64,000 bases of DNA from Coenobita brevimanus. Lineage: Eukaryota; Arthropoda; Malacostraca; Decapoda; Coenobitidae. The notes below the pieces were generated by a model. That model had not been told where the DNA came from. It made no database searches and saw only the letters and a program-made list of their open reading frames with translations. The stretch lies in assembly GCA_032717465.1 (NCBI GenBank), contig CM064655.1:17616335-17680334 (forward strand), in the 5' to 3' direction. Shown piece after piece: positions 11,740-23,821 of this stretch. Numbering within the stretch: position 1 is the stretch's first letter; every line of letters starts with the position of its first letter. The translations under genes were made by a program, and so were the position numbers.

Positions 11740-13200
11740 GGCCATTAATCCCACAGCACCAGTATTCACAGGGTATACTCTCATTGCGCCCCTCCCTCAC
11801 CTCCACTAAAATTCCAGCTCATCCTACCCATTTTTTGGTCCCTCCATCCTCTTGACTCTTTATTCTTGGAGCATATTTTGAAATGAACTTATACTACACT
11901 CAAACCACAGATCCAACAGCACCCACTTTATCAGGTTATACTTTCATGACCCAGCTCCACCGCCCATCAAATTTTCAGCCCACCCCACCTGTGCCTTTAC
12001 TAACTACGCCCGTTTCTTCCCCCTCCCCTCCCATTGACGATTTCATGGCACGACACAGATTGTTCAGTAAACAATCGCGCCTGTTGTTCTTGTACTGTCC
12101 AGACTACTTGATTCAGCTTTGGAGTTGCTCTTCATTCTCAAGGAGTCAGTCCCCAGTAACGCCTTAGATATGTGCATTAATCTTAATGCTTACATTGTTG
12201 CCACCGCCAGCGATTGTATTAAACTTACGAGTGACTTTCTGTTCTCTAAAGATAAAACTCCCCTCGTGCCTTCCCATTCCTTCTCACATTGTCTTTCATG
12301 TGGCTTCTAATCTTTCTTACCCTTTCCTCCATCAGCTTGATTATATCCTAATCGTAGTCTCTTCTTAACCCTCTCAGTACTATGGCGTCTTTTTTTATTT
12401 TTGCTATTCACCCTTCACCTCTCATCTGCATCTTCCTCACTTCCTTTCTTTCTCTGCATTCTCCCCACCTCCTCCCTTCCTCTGCCTTCTCCCACCTCCT
12501 CTCTTCCTATAACTTCTCCTCACCCCCTTTATTCCTCTGTCTTCTCCTCACCCATACTCTAATGCAATCTAGTCTCTCGTGCATCCAACCCCCAATTTGC
12601 TCCTCCTCCCTCCTTCCCCAGGTCTCTTCCCCAACACCCAATCTTCTCATTCTTCCTCACACTCTTCTCCATCCCCACACCAACTTTTGCCCCCCCCCCC
12701 CGCGTCCCTTCCCCCCATCTCCCCTCATTTTCATTTTCATCCTCTTCAACCTACCGTCTCATTTTCTTCCTCGTCCTCCTCCCTCCTCTCGTCACTTATT
12801 TTTCTTCCTCCCTCCCCCGATATTTACTTCCTCCTCCCCCCCCCCTCGGCGTCGTGGCGGCTGGCAAGGGCGTGTCATGTCCTCGACCCCCTCACCTTCC
12901 TTCACCATCCTTCAACCTCCCTCCCTCCCTCCCTCCTTCTCTATCTTCATACTGACTCATTTTCCGTCACGACTTGTCCCATCTTCCATCTTTCATCTTT
13001 TCTTCATTTTCTCATTGCATTTCTTGCGTCATAACCCCCTTCTTTCCTCCCTTCGGCCCTTCACCTCGCTTCACGCCATTATTCCCCCCTTTCCCCCCCT
13101 TCACCTCGCTTCACTCCCTCCCCCCCTCCTTTCATTAAATACCTGGTATTTCCCACCTGCTTCTGTTTCCTTCCTACCTTCCTGGTGCTTCAGAGTCCAT
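11740..13200. repeat. C/T-rich low-complexity block
   Basis: At 11748-12010 two diverged copies ~157 bases apart share 'ccaacagcacc' and 'ggttatactttcatgac'-type blocks. From 12400 the sequence is almost pure polypyrimidine with CCTCC/CTTCC runs and homopolymer C tracts. The 275-residue Pro/Ser/Leu/Phe plus-strand frame (12382-13209) has the composition expected from random pyrimidine sequence and no domain. Confidence 0.7.
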
Positions 13201-13549
13201 CAAATATGATCTCGTCGTCCTTATTCCCCTCTTCATTAACTGTATACGGTAGTCTTCATACATTTTACCATCACCTGCCTTCACTCCCCCTCCCTCGTAC
13301 ATTCTCACTTCAGTTATACGGGTTGCCTCTCTAACTGTTCTACATCAACCACATGACAGCCCTTTGGTTATCTTTTTCATACACTCTTTCCTGAACCTTC
13401 TCGCAATGATGATGTATTATTGAGGACGTACCGAAAACCATTGTGATACGTTCTGTTTCCATGTATGTACATTTGTATGTATGGTAATAAAATGTCGTGA
13501 ATGATAACATTTGAATAATAATTGGTACATATGTTGTGTATGAGTCTTG

Positions 13550-13735
13550 GAAGAAGTCATTTGATTCTGATGAAGTGTGTTCGAAGGTCAAAGTTCAGGG
13601 CGCGGCGTTATGTCATGTATTCTGGATTTGTTATGGATTAGACTTGGTTAAAAATTATATTTTGTGTGAGGATGGGTGAAAGTCATTCTGTTCCAGTGCA
13701 GATCGATCAGAGTTCAAGGTCAAAATTCGGGCGTG
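13550..13735. repeat. Diverged ~127-bp tandem pair
   Basis: 'agtcatttgattctgatgaag...ggtcaaagttcagggcg' at about 13553-13610 is echoed at about 13680-13730 by 'agtcattctgttccagtgcag...ggtcaaaattcgggcg'. The GGTCAAAGTTCA wording resembles the 'aaggtcaaggtca' repeats at 51.1-51.5 kb. Confidence 0.5.
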
Positions 13736-14035
13736 CCATCGCTGCGGTCTGTGAGGAGTTCTGTTGAAAATAATTGTATTGAAGGTGCCATCAGACGAAT
13801 TTGCCCAGCTTAGGAATGACCTTCATTTAGTGAATGGATAAGAAACAGCTTCCCTGGACTCTTTTCATACCGTGGTCAACATAAACGCGACGCTGTATGT
13901 TATTCAGGAGTGTTTCTTCCCCACCAGGCTGTTTTAAATGCATTCACCTCATGCATTACCTGTATGGCTGGTTAAATGCCTTAGCCTTATTTTTTTCCCC
14001 TTGTTCCATCCAGGCAACTTTGTTGCCTTTGGCGA

Positions 14036-14494
14036 AAACATTTTGATTAACGTATGGAAGTGAAACTTGGACCTTATTGGAGGGACACAAGTCAAGAGTG
14101 AGGGCAGTGGAAGTTATTTGAGAGGAGCATATGGAGGCACATGGAGAGACAGACTGGCAAATTAGGATGTGAAGGAGCGTTGTGGTGTAGATGTGGATGT
14201 GATAGGAAGCGTTAGGAGAAACACATTGAGGTGGTTTGGCCATGTGGAGAGGATGGAGAACGAGAGACTGAACGAGGAGAGTGTATGTAAGTGATGTGGA
14301 GGTGGGGGAAGAAGGCCTTGGAAGAGGGAGCGGGAAGGCCAAGGATGAGATGGAGGGATGGAGTGGAGAGGTATATGAGAGAGAGGGATGTGAGCTGGGA
14401 GCAGGGCGATGAAATGGGGGGAACAGAGAGATATGGAAGCGATTTGTTTGTGGCCACCCCTTAAGGGATTAAGGCGTCTGGCAATAAATAGAAA
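14036..14494 (+). mobile_element. 5'-truncated LINE, C-terminal tail of reverse-transcriptase ORF and 3' end
   Basis: The plus strand encodes, with several frame changes and stops, the same region as the longer LINE at 48.35-49.55 kb. This covers the YGSETWTL block near 14051, the 'RRNTLRWFGHVERMENERL' block near 14210-14270, and an Arg/Gly-rich stretch ending in a Trp-rich tail. It ends in the same 3' sequence, 'aagggattaaggcgtctggcaat'. Only the C-terminal ~150 codons remain and the reverse-transcriptase catalytic core is absent, so it is a dead 5'-truncated copy. The family is a non-LTR retrotransposon, probably RTE-related. The clade is inference. Confidence 0.85.
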
Positions 14495-14509
14495 CAGTCT
14501 CCAGTAGAC

Positions 14510-14840
14510 CATTCACAAGTTCAGTGCTCTCTCTGAGTTGAATAAAATCGCTAGAAGGTAGAAAGCATATGTGGTAATATTCATCATGTAACGAAACTGG
14601 TTCAAAGCACATGGGTGTCCTTATAATGCTTGAGATGGATCAGCTGTGGAAATCATGAGAATGAACACTTTCACCGCGTCAGGTTCTTTTGACCCTTGTA
14701 AGACTGTCTGACATTAGATGAAATATTTTCGGCCACTGCGTTTTTCAGGACAATCTTAAATCTTTTCTGTGCGTTTCTCTGAGCCGAATAAAATCGACTG
14801 AGGTTATCCAAAGCGCTTACACTGACTAAACGGCTGTCCG
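14510..14840 (+). repeat. Dispersed repeat family A, two copies
   Basis: Cores 'gagttgaataaaatcgctagaagg' (about 14537) and 'gagccgaataaaatcgactgagg' (about 14780) lie ~243 bases apart in the same orientation, directly downstream of the LINE end. Confidence 0.75.
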
Positions 14841-15099
14841 TTGGTGTCCAGTCAGTGTTTACCTTCAGCTGTGTGCTTCCGTGTGAGGTGTCTGCATTCC
14901 GCCAGTTCCCCCCCCCCACCCCCCCATTCTCTCCGTCGTTTTTATTTTCCTTCACCGCCGCTTCCGCCCGTCTCCCTCACTCGTTTGACCTTGTACAGTT
15001 TCCGTCCTGCGTTCCATTCTTCCCAGTTTTCCTTCCTTCGTCATCCATAACTGCTCCTTGTGCCGCTCCTTCATTCCATCCTGACTCATCTGGCCTTTG

Positions 15100-15104
<5 letters not shown>

Positions 15105-15164
<60 letters not shown>
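15105..15164. repeat. (TC)n microsatellite
   Basis: About 30 uninterrupted TC units. Confidence 0.98.
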
Positions 15165-15166
<2 letters not shown>

Positions 15167-15458
15167 ATACATCCCAGTTACCTTCCTATAGACAACCTAA
15201 TAACCATCTTCCTTTCCCATCTTTCACCGTTTCTTACCCCATAGCCTTCCACATTTCTTCACCTTCGTCATTTCCTCAACCTTCCTTCTCTTTCTCACAC
15301 CCTGTCCACATAGCCTATAATTGTCTTCCGTTTCCCGACTCTTTTTACCCATTATTCAATCGCCATCCCTACCGTCCCTTTCCGTTCATTTTTCTTCGTC
15401 TTCCAGCCTACGTCCCTTTCTCTGATCACTTACGTCCCTATTTGCTGACTTACGGTAC

Positions 15459-15494
<36 letters not shown>

Positions 15495-17450
15495 CAATAT
15501 TTCCATATCAGTTATTCGTCTTGCCTGCCTGTCTGCTTACTTGCCTAACTAGCTATTTATCTACCTACCTACTTACATATGACCCACCTCCTTACCTGCT
15601 TACATTTAACTTTCCTTCCTCCCTCCCTACTTACTCGCATCTCCTCGTCTTCCCATTCTTGTCACACCATGTCATTCTTCATAATCACTGCCTGCTTTTC
15701 ATTTCTTCCACTCCTTCGTTTTTCCCTCCACTTCCACGTCTTGCGTGTTCACACCCTTCCTCCCTCTTCTTCTTTCTTTCTTTTTTTTTTTTTTTTTTTA
15801 GTATTTGTTTTCCTGTCGTTTGTCTATTTTCCTTCAGGTCTTCCACGATTCCGAGCCTTCTATTAGTAGGTGTGCCTCTGCGTCCATTGTTTCGTGTTAC
15901 CTTCCCTCACGTGTACCCAGGTTTCATTTATTTGTGGAGTTTTCTCTTGACTAACGCCATTTTCCATTCTTTTATGTGGATAGTACCTCACTCCATTCCC
16001 TCCTTCCGTATGTCATTCCTTCCCTCCACCCATCACTCTGCCCATCTCACCATGTTTTCCAACCCTCCAGCCTACCTCCTTCCCTCCTTCCTTCCTTCCC
16101 TCCCTTTTGGTAGTTTTATTTCTTCCTTGCCCGCCACATCATGTTCTTACCTCTGTTTTTCTCTTCGTTTCCTCCACTCTTCTCTCCAGTTTCTTTCTCT
16201 TCATCCACACCCTTCCATTCCTTCTCATCTTTCCTCCGTTTTTATTACCAACCATTGTTATCTACTTTCCTCCCTTTCCTCTACACTTCCCTCCACCCCT
16301 GTCCTTTTCCTCCTCATCTTTCCTCCCTACTCTCGACTCCCAGCTTTCCTTCCCCTTTAACTCTCTTCCTTCCACCTTAGTCTTACGTCTCTCCTCACTT
16401 TCTTTCCTTCCTTCTTTTGCATCTACGTTCCTCCTCATTTTCCTTCCTTCCACTCAACCCTCTCCCACCTCCCATCCTGCCAGAGCTTGTCAGTTTCTTC
16501 CTCGTATACTCCCCCCCTCCCCAATCCTCCTCGACCTTCACTTATCTTGCTAACAGCCTCGTCCCTCCCTCCGCCTGCTTCCTATCCACCCATCCACCCT
16601 AGCCTCACAGTTACCTTCCTCCTTACCTTCTTCAGTCCCTTTCCTCGTCATCCCCTGTATTTGTTTTTCCACTCAGTTTCCCTCTTTTCTATATTTTGTG
16701 ACACTTGTTTGTTATATACCGTATTGTCTTCTGTCATTTTCTGACACACGTAGTTGCATCTCGAGGCTAATTAGTTTGCCCCATAGAACAGGACGCTAAT
16801 AAGCCTCCTGTTATGTGTACGGTACTTTTTATGTACGGTATTCCCTGCTTACCTGCTTTCCTCCCTTCTCCACTCACCTACTTTCCTCTCATCTCCACTC
16901 ACCTACTTTCCTCCCTTCTCCACTCACCTACTTTCCTACCTTCTCCACTCACCTACTTTCCACCCTTCTCCACTCACCTACTTTCCTTCCTTCTCCACTC
17001 ACCTACTTTCCTCCCTTCTCCACCCACCCTGCTAGAGCCTGTCAGTTCGGCCTCGCATAAAACACCACCGACCTTCACCTATCTTGCTAATAGCCTCCGC
17101 CCTCACTCTGCCTGCCTCTTATCCACCCCTCCATTTCTCCACTTTTATCCACTCATTCACCCCTCTACTTTTATCCACCCTTGCACTCCATTACTTTTAT
17201 CCATTCATCCATCCCTCTGCCTTTATCTTTCCTTCCACCTCAGTTTTATTTCATTCATCCATGACCCTTCTGCTTTATTCCACTCGTCCACCTCTCTGCT
17301 TTCATCCACTCTGCCACTTCTCTGTTGTACTCCATTCATCCACCCCTATATTTTATTAAACTTGTCCACCAAGCTACCTTTATCCACTCATCCATTCTCT
17401 AAATTTATGGCTTTCCTTCTCTAATCAACTTTATTGGTCTCCAGCCTTCA
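15165..17450. repeat. 2.3-kb C/T-rich low-complexity block with poly-T runs
   Basis: Pyrimidine-rich plus strand made of TTCCTCC, CATCC and CACCC words. A 30-base poly-T lies at 15463-15492 and another T run at 15777-15799. Long Pro/Ser/Leu/Phe frames (for example 279 codons at 15521-16360) are compositional. A 25-bp minisatellite is embedded at 16868-17035. Confidence 0.7.
16868..17035. repeat. 25-bp C/T minisatellite (~7 units)
   Basis: CTCCACTCACCTACTTTCCT begins at 16868 and 16893 and continues with a 25-base period to about 17035. There are only a few substitutions in the last five bases of each unit. Confidence 0.92.
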
Positions 17451-17549
17451 TCGCTATCCCCTTCCATCCTTTAATTTTTTAATCAAGTCTGCTAATTTAT
17501 TTACGTTAGTCTCCATTTCTGATTAATCCATTTTCCTCATTTGTCATAA

Positions 17550-17697
<148 letters not shown>

Positions 17698-17724
17698 TTA
17701 GTCTTATCTTGTACTCGTATTTTT

Positions 17725-17794
17725 GTTAAACTCATTACTACGAAAGGTCCTTCCAAAGTTGAATGAAATGGTCTTTGTATTTGCAAGGATATAC
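17725..17794 (+). repeat. Dispersed repeat family A fragment, cut by a hAT-like element
   Basis: 'ggtccttccaaagttgaatgaaatggtc' matches the consensus core. The copy stops at the target duplication of the 17803-18160 element. After that element comes 'aatatcgtctgaagaatg', which may be the displaced remainder. Confidence 0.5.
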
Positions 17795-17802
17795 AGTTGA
17801 AC

Positions 17803-18160
17803 CAAGGCCATGCACCCGGGGAGGAGGGGGGGAGGGTTTAACCCCCCATCTGGAAAATGAAAAATTCAAATGAAAATAATACTAAAAACTCAACTCATTT
17901 AACTAGTTCAATCCTGTTAACATTGTTACGAGACAGAATAATAAGAGAAAAAGTTAAATTCTTCAGAATATAAGAAAGAACGCATACGAGCGTTCACAGA
18001 CTCCCCAAAGTTGCCAGTCTTCACCTGATAATTTGAAAAATAAAACGCTGTCAGCTAAACTACTGTTTTGTAAGTGTTTCCTTTATCAGTTTGTGAATAA
18101 ACTGTCATGATTTTTGTTTTCAAACTTCCCCCCCTTTCAAAAATCCTGCACACGGCCCTG
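17803..18160. mobile_element. Non-autonomous hAT-like DNA transposon (358 bp)
   Basis: The element begins CAAGGCCATGCACCCGG and its right end, read on the opposite strand, is CAGGGCCGTGTGCAGGA. These are imperfect terminal inverted repeats of the CAGGG type seen in hAT elements. It is flanked by AGTTGAAC (17795-17802) and AGTAGAAC (18161-18168), an 8-base target duplication with one mismatch, which is the hAT length. G-run/C-run subterminal sequence (GGGGGG near the left end, CCCCCC near the right end) extends the inverted repeat. No transposase frame is present, so it must have been moved by a partner encoded elsewhere. Family assignment rests on ends and duplication length. Confidence 0.75.
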
Positions 18161-19014
18161 AGTAGAACTAATATCGTCTGAAGAATGTCCTACGACAAAA
18201 TTATTTGGTTTCTGAGACTATTTACTACCTTTCACAGCCATAGCTCTGTACATGAATAATAATCTAGTTTGCGTTGCGATTACGGTATATAAAATTGTGT
18301 GGTTGCAGCAGGAAGGTAGCTAATAAAAAATGAGTTTATCCATCCGTCATTTTCTTCCGACTCGGCTGCTTCATGTTCTCCCCGTATGGTTTGCTTCCTG
18401 GTGCCTGTCTTACATCGCGTGTTTCCTGCCTCATCAGATCATCTCCTTCCCTCCCTCCCTTCTGCTCTCCCTCCTTCCCTTCCCCCCGTCTCCGTCCCTC
18501 TCTCTTTCCGTGTCTTCTTCCCTCCGTGCTCACCCTTGACCCAGCGGCCTCTGTGTCAGTAATAATACAGTGTGGGGAGGGCAAGAAGAAGTACTCTAAA
18601 CACAAGCTGGTGCTGAGCTGACTGGCCAAGGTCGGCTGGCAGGACGTGGACTGATAACGCCGCCGCCGACTGACTGAGACAACGAGTTTTGTTCATTTGC
18701 TTCTCCCCAACGTGTTTATGAGATGAATAGTTCTGGAGTTAATGTAAGATAGGATTATGATGATGATAACGATGATGTTAATAATGATGAAGATGGTGAC
18801 GACGATTATGTTAATAATGATGATTATGATGATTGGTAACGTAGCAACTCACCCACGAAGTTTTGTCCTTCACCCTGGCGTGCAAGCACCGTATGCATAG
18901 GTTAAGATTAAATAATTTCAGCCTGAGAACGTCGTTTACATTAGCTCTTTGTAACTACCAGATGACTTTGCACAGCCAAGGAGAACCCCGTGGGAGTGGA
19001 GTGGTTAATGAAGT

Positions 19015-19460
19015 TGTTTTTAAATCCTCCAGTTAGAAGTCTCTCCTAGTGTGAATAAAATCGCTAGGAGATAATAAGAATAAATATAACGTATTCGGGC
19101 TGAAAGGGTTAATATGAAATTGTATTACAGTATTGAGATGATGAGGTCATGGAGTGATAACGTCGGCTGCAAGTTATTAAACTATGCATTTTGTTTCTTT
19201 AGTTCACCCCAACTTGATTAGGATATTCATGAAGTGGGAGTTCACCCTTTCAGCCGGAAAACCTTTTGTATTCGCTGTCTGTTAACTGTCTTACGCAACT
19301 TGGAAAAAATTTAGATTAGAGGGGTTAGATGTAACCTACACTACCTCCTTCACTACCAGAGGAGGCTTCTAAGCAGAATGATGATGTCAGCTGGTAGGAA
19401 GGGTGAACCGAAAAGATACGTCATCCGAGTACAGGTGTTAATAGGAAATCAGACTGCAGT
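19015..19460 (+). repeat. Dispersed repeat family A, cluster of two or three copies
   Basis: One good copy (19025-19115) has 'agaagtctctcctagtgtgaataaaatcgc', 'aagaataaatataacg' and 'gggctgaaagggttaat' in order. A second, poorer one (about 19240-19440) has 'cccttcactaccagaggaggcttctaagcagaatga' and ends 'acgtcatccgagtacaggtgttaat'. Confidence 0.65.
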
Positions 19461-19914
19461 GCTAGCGATGACAGTGATGAAGGCGGCACCTGGGAGTTTG
19501 TTTCTCTGCTTCACTTCGTGTTGTTGAGAATATGAATATAGCCTAGTGGAAGTTAATGGGATTTATGATGATGATGGTACTGTGGAGTTCATTCTTTTCG
19601 TGCTTGTTTCTATGTATCTGTTGAGTCAGTGCTTTACGTGCTTCTAGCAGTATTAGATATAGAGTCGCATATTTTGTTCCTTTCCTGTACTCCAGTCTGG
19701 TTTGAAAAGAAGCAGGATAAATATCAGCTCAGTCTCTGAGTTTCTAGCACCCTGTTATAATTATTTGCTGTAGGAAACCGGGTTAGGATGGCCATATGAT
19801 AAGGATAGCTTGGGGCTCTGGTAAATAATGTAGAGGATCAGAAATTTCACTGATACGTAACATCCTATTTTTGTCGGAATCTCACACTTGCTCTCATACG
19901 TAGCCTACATTTTC

Positions 19915-20040
19915 GTCGCAAGCCCCTTCACTGCGAGAGGCTTTTTCTATGCCTAGTCAGCATGAAATCGTCGGTACGCTGATAAGAAAGCGCCATCCCA
20001 CTGAAGGTGTTAATGTCATCCCACTGAAGGTGTTAATACT
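19915..20040 (+). repeat. Dispersed repeat family A, copy
   Basis: 'cccttcactgcgagaggc', 'gcatgaaatcgtcgg' and 'atcccactgaaggtgttaatg' lie in consensus order. The tail 'atcccactgaaggtgttaat' is tandemly duplicated at its 3' end. Confidence 0.65.
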
Positions 20041-20254
20041 CTACTAGAATTAAAATTATGCCTGGCAGCACACTTTTCCACCCGTGTCCCCTATCACCCT
20101 GACAACGAGAGCAACACATCCAGAGGCCACGTGTGTGTGTCGCCACCACCGTGTTTACAATGTGATGTGTTCCTTCCAAATCCCTCGTTGCCGCATTTTG
20201 TCCCAGCCTGGTGATGTGGGGGCGAGCTCAAGTGTTTGTAGGGGATCTGCCACT

Positions 20255-21185
20255 TTCTGGTCAACCTCCCTCCCCTCCTTCTCCTCTCCTCTTTCTCGCC
20301 ATCTTGTTCTCTTCACTTTCCTCTCCTCTCCCCCTCCCCTCCTTCCCCTGTAACGTTTTTTACTCCCTCACTCTCTTATCCACTCGAACCTCCTCTCCTC
20401 CTCCTCCTTTTCTCCTCTCCTTTCCTTTCTCACCTCTTTCTCCCCATCTCTTCCTCTCCCCTTTCTCTCCATCTTGTTCTCCTGTCATCTTCGTCCTCTC
20501 TTTCTTCTCTCCCGCTTCCTCTTCTTCCCCGCTCCACCCCCTGTCCCCTTTCTCCTTTCCTTCTTTCCCTCCCCTCCTTTTCCTGGTCTCCCGCTTCACC
20601 ACTAGTGCAGGTATTTGTTTAATGGCTTCGTCACTCTACTCCATAGTCCCCCCTGACCTTCTGCCTCCTTTTGTCATTCACCCGTACTGTATCTTGTCTT
20701 TTTTTTTTCCTTCATCCTTTCTCCCAACTTTAGCCTTTTGTACCCTCACCCTTCTGCCTCATCTTCTTTTTTCTTTTTCTTTTCTTTTTTTTTCTTTTAC
20801 CCTTCCTGTCCGTACCCATACTAAATCGTGTTGTCTTTTCCTCACCCTTATTCCCTGCTTTTCACTTTCATACCCATACCCTCACCGTATCCTTTTCCCA
20901 CTTTCTCCTTACCCTTTCTTTGTCTTCATCTTTCCTGCTTCTTGATTTTTCTTGACCCTCACCTTTCTTGCATCCTTACGACCTTTCTCTCTTCACCTGT
21001 ATTGTATCCTTGTCTGCTTCCTCGTCTCATTCTTTCTTTATCCTTGCCCCCTTTCCCCCCCCCCACCCTCCACCGCCTCCTCATGTTCCTTGACCCAACT
21101 GTTGTCGTACATCTCTGTCGGATCTGACCCGTCCGTCCTTATGGCCTGCTTCCCCGTCATGTTTAATTCATTTTTATGTTTGTGT
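20255..21185. repeat. C/T-rich low-complexity block
   Basis: Pyrimidine-rich sequence made of CTCCTC and CCCTTT words. The 244-codon frame (20211-20945) and its overlapping partners are Ser/Pro/Phe/Leu-rich artefacts. Confidence 0.65.
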
Positions 21186-21548
21186 CCTTAACCCATGTTA
21201 ACTTCAGCTATTCGTGTCTTCGTTTTTAGGAAACATTTTATCGCATCAACCTTTAGTCTTATCATGACATCCTGTCCCCTCCCGTCCTCGTTAGTCTTTT
21301 ACGTCGTGCCAATTCACTTTCCAGTTGGTGTCATTTTCATGCACAGTTCCATTTATCCATTGGTTTTAATATGGATCCTGACATCTTTCTTCCCTACTTG
21401 GTTAGCAGCTTCCTTACTGTCATGTAGCTCATTTCCTCAATTTCCGCAGTGTTTTGCCAGCCATAATTTTATTGCCTTCTTGAATTTATTGTTTTGAGTG
21501 TTGTAATATATTAATGTTTTTCTCATTCACTTATTTCTTCCTCGACAG

Positions 21549-21602
21549 GTACGTGTTGCCCTTTGTCTGCAGCCACAGGCAGCAAATATCAAGATTTCAA
21601 AA
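21549..21602 (+). other. Weak candidate internal exon (54 nt)
   Basis: A pyrimidine-rich stretch ending 'ttcttcctcgacag' precedes 54 bases without stops in one frame, followed directly by GTGAGT, a consensus donor. The 18 encoded residues (Val-Arg-Val-Ala-Leu...Ile-Ser-Lys) match no family I recognise. Chance acceptor/donor pairs are common in pyrimidine-rich DNA, so this is noted only because both signals are strong and in register. Confidence 0.12.
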
Positions 21603-21887
21603 GTGAGTCGAGCGACATCCAGTTTGGTGAGGCTTATCTCAGTGTGGTGGGCTCGAGGCTGCTCTTATGGTCCCTCACAGGTGTCAGTTTCCCCGCCCGA
21701 CACCCTACACCTTCCCCTACATCCACTCCGCACCGCTACACCCACTCCACCAGCCTCCCTTCAACTCCACACCCCCTCTCATCTAATTAGGCTATGACTC
21801 TGTACAGTGCCCCTCCCCTCTTACACCTTTCCACCTCACTCCCATCGCTACATACACCCATCCATTTCACTCCCGTCCTCCCCCCCC

Positions 21888-21909
21888 CTCTCTCTCTCTC
21901 TATCTATCT

Positions 21910-21940
<31 letters not shown>
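21888..21940. repeat. Compound (CT)n/(CA)n microsatellite
   Basis: Tracts CTCTCT, then TATCTATCT, then CACACA. Confidence 0.9.
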
Positions 21941-22054
21941 CCATCCTAACACCAACTGTGTACATTAACCATCCTTTTCCCTTACCACTCTACCGTAAAT
22001 CATTCTTTCGTCCTGATTTATTGGGTATTTGGGTATATATGTATCTGCCTTGAC

Positions 22055-22370
22055 GTCGCGAGAGAGAGACAGAGAGAGAGAGAGAGTTGGTGTGGTGTGG
22101 GGTAGAGTGGGGTGAGGATGGAGAAGTGTGGGGTGAGGTAAGGAGTTGGTGACATGGTGTAGGGTAACGAGTGGGAAGCTGGGTGTGGATTTAGAAGTGT
22201 ACGGGTGGGGTGAGGAGTGGAAAGTTTGGGGTAGGGTGGGGTGAGGAGGGGGTAAGTGTGATGTTGGGTAAGAAGTTGATGCTGTGACGTAGGGTGAGGA
22301 GTGGCAAGTGTGGCGCGGAATGAGGAGTGTGTGTGTGGTGTGGTGTGGAGTTAGGTGGGGGAGCCTGGCA
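22055..22370. repeat. (GA)n tract and degenerate G/T-rich minisatellite
   Basis: GAGAGA at about 22060-22087 leads into GTGGGGTGAGG-type units with a loose period near 75-80 bases ('gggtgaggagtggcaagtgtgg' variants). Confidence 0.6.
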
Positions 22371-22544
22371 CAAAGCATACTGGGCTGGCACCTCCCCCAC
22401 GCACCAACCCCCCCGCTGAGTCATAGGCATTTCCTTGCACTGCGCCTGTACCTTCCGTAGTGATAGTGGCAGTCAGGTGCCCACACTGCCCTTCTATCCA
22501 AACTCTAAGGATCAACTTTCATATTGGCCCGGGTTTGTAAGTCT

Positions 22545-22745
22545 CGTAGGAGGCTTCGAAAACTTGTTCCTTAGCGATACTATTTTGCATATTACACCTG
22601 AAGACTGTCGTATGTGTTATTTATATCATTTTAATAAAGTGTCAGTCGCAGCAGTAACATGGAAAAAGATAGTAAGGTGTAGTGTGCAAAATACATTGCT
22701 AAGAAAAAAATGATTAAATCTCCAAAGCCACGAAGCATATGACCC
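22545..22745. mobile_element. Foldback MITE (family C), copy 1
   Basis: The left arm contains 'ccttagcgatactattttgcatattacacct' and the right arm contains its inverse 'aggtgtagtgtgcaaaatacattgctaag', giving terminal inverted repeats of ~50 bases around a ~100-base centre. The outer parts GGAGGCTTCG (left) and CCACGAAG (right) are also complementary. No coding sequence is present. Related copies occur at 42.06, 44.40 and 45.15 kb. The superfamily is unknown because no clear target duplication was found. Confidence 0.75.
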
Positions 22746-22849
22746 CGCGTATCATTAGTCCGGTTACCGGTTACGTGTTTTTGTACTCTATTATTGCGTC
22801 TATCAGACGAGTTTATTCAGTTTCGTATAAATTTTTTGAACAGGAAATG

Positions 22850-22930
22850 TTAGGTATTGTCTTTACTAACCACTTTGCTGGTAGAGATTCTAAGTTGAAT
22901 AAAATCGTCTGCTGGTTCTCCCAAAGGGAT
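22850..22930 (+). repeat. Dispersed repeat family A, copy
   Basis: The core 'attctaagttgaataaaatcgtctgctgg' matches the consensus over ~29 bases. Confidence 0.75.
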
Positions 22931-23224
22931 TGGTAACAAACTTTTTTTTTTTTTTAGATAACGTAATGCCGTTTTATACCTGAGTGATATGATTTGAACC
23001 ACATCGAAGTCTGCCGATGAACGTCAGAAATGTAAAGTTAGAACGAAGCAAATATTTAGGTAGTTGACAGAGATATTGATGTATATGTACTTGGTTATCG
23101 ACAGGTTATAAATATTTAGGTAGGTGTGTGATGATCAAAGGGTGTAAGAGTGGAGGAAGTTGATGTTGGCTGAGTGCGCGCTAGCCTGGCCGGGGTGGAG
23201 GGGTGTTGGCTGCGGTTTCTGCCC

Positions 23225-23620
23225 TTTGACGCACTACATGTCACTCAGCCTCACCCTCACTCTCATCCCCACTCATACACTTTAATCTTCGCCTCACAAA
23301 CCTCCTTCTTCACCTTTACTCTCATTCTCATCCTCACCTTCACCCTCACATCATGACACTCATACTCATTCTTCACACCCAAACTCCCGCCCTCGCCATC
23401 ACACCTTCCCCCTCACTGTCAGCCTCACCTTTACATCCTCATCCTCACTCTTCACTCTCGCTCTCCTCGCTGTGACCCTCACTGTGAACCTAACTCGTCC
23501 TTACTATCATATCCGTACCTTTACGCCTTTACGTTCTCACTCTGACTCCTATCCTCACCCTCACACCCACACACCCTCACTCTCATCCTCACCTTCACCT
23601 TTCCTCACCGTACAACACTA
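23225..23620. repeat. (CTCACY)n-like C/T/A-rich repeat block
   Basis: Runs of CCTCAC, CTCATC and CACCTT with no fixed long period. Confidence 0.6.
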
Positions 23621-23666
23621 TCTTATTATGTCAACTCCACCACTTAATACCATCCTTCATTAATTA

Positions 23667-23668
<2 letters not shown>

Positions 23669-23760
<92 letters not shown>

Positions 23761-23777
23761 ATAGATAGATAGATTAT
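23669..23777. repeat. Compound (AT)n-(GT)n-(GATA)n microsatellite
   Basis: About 33 AT units, ~13 GT units and three GATA units in sequence. Confidence 0.95.
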
Positions 23778-23821
23778 ATTATTCATTCATTCATTCATCT
23801 GAGGCGGCTGCACCTTACTTC

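Noticed and set aside
15521..17424. Long Ser/Phe/Pro/Leu frames that could look like membrane proteins
   Set aside because: Hydrophobicity comes from TTC/CTC/TCC codons in polypyrimidine DNA. Frames overlap in all phases and there is no motif.
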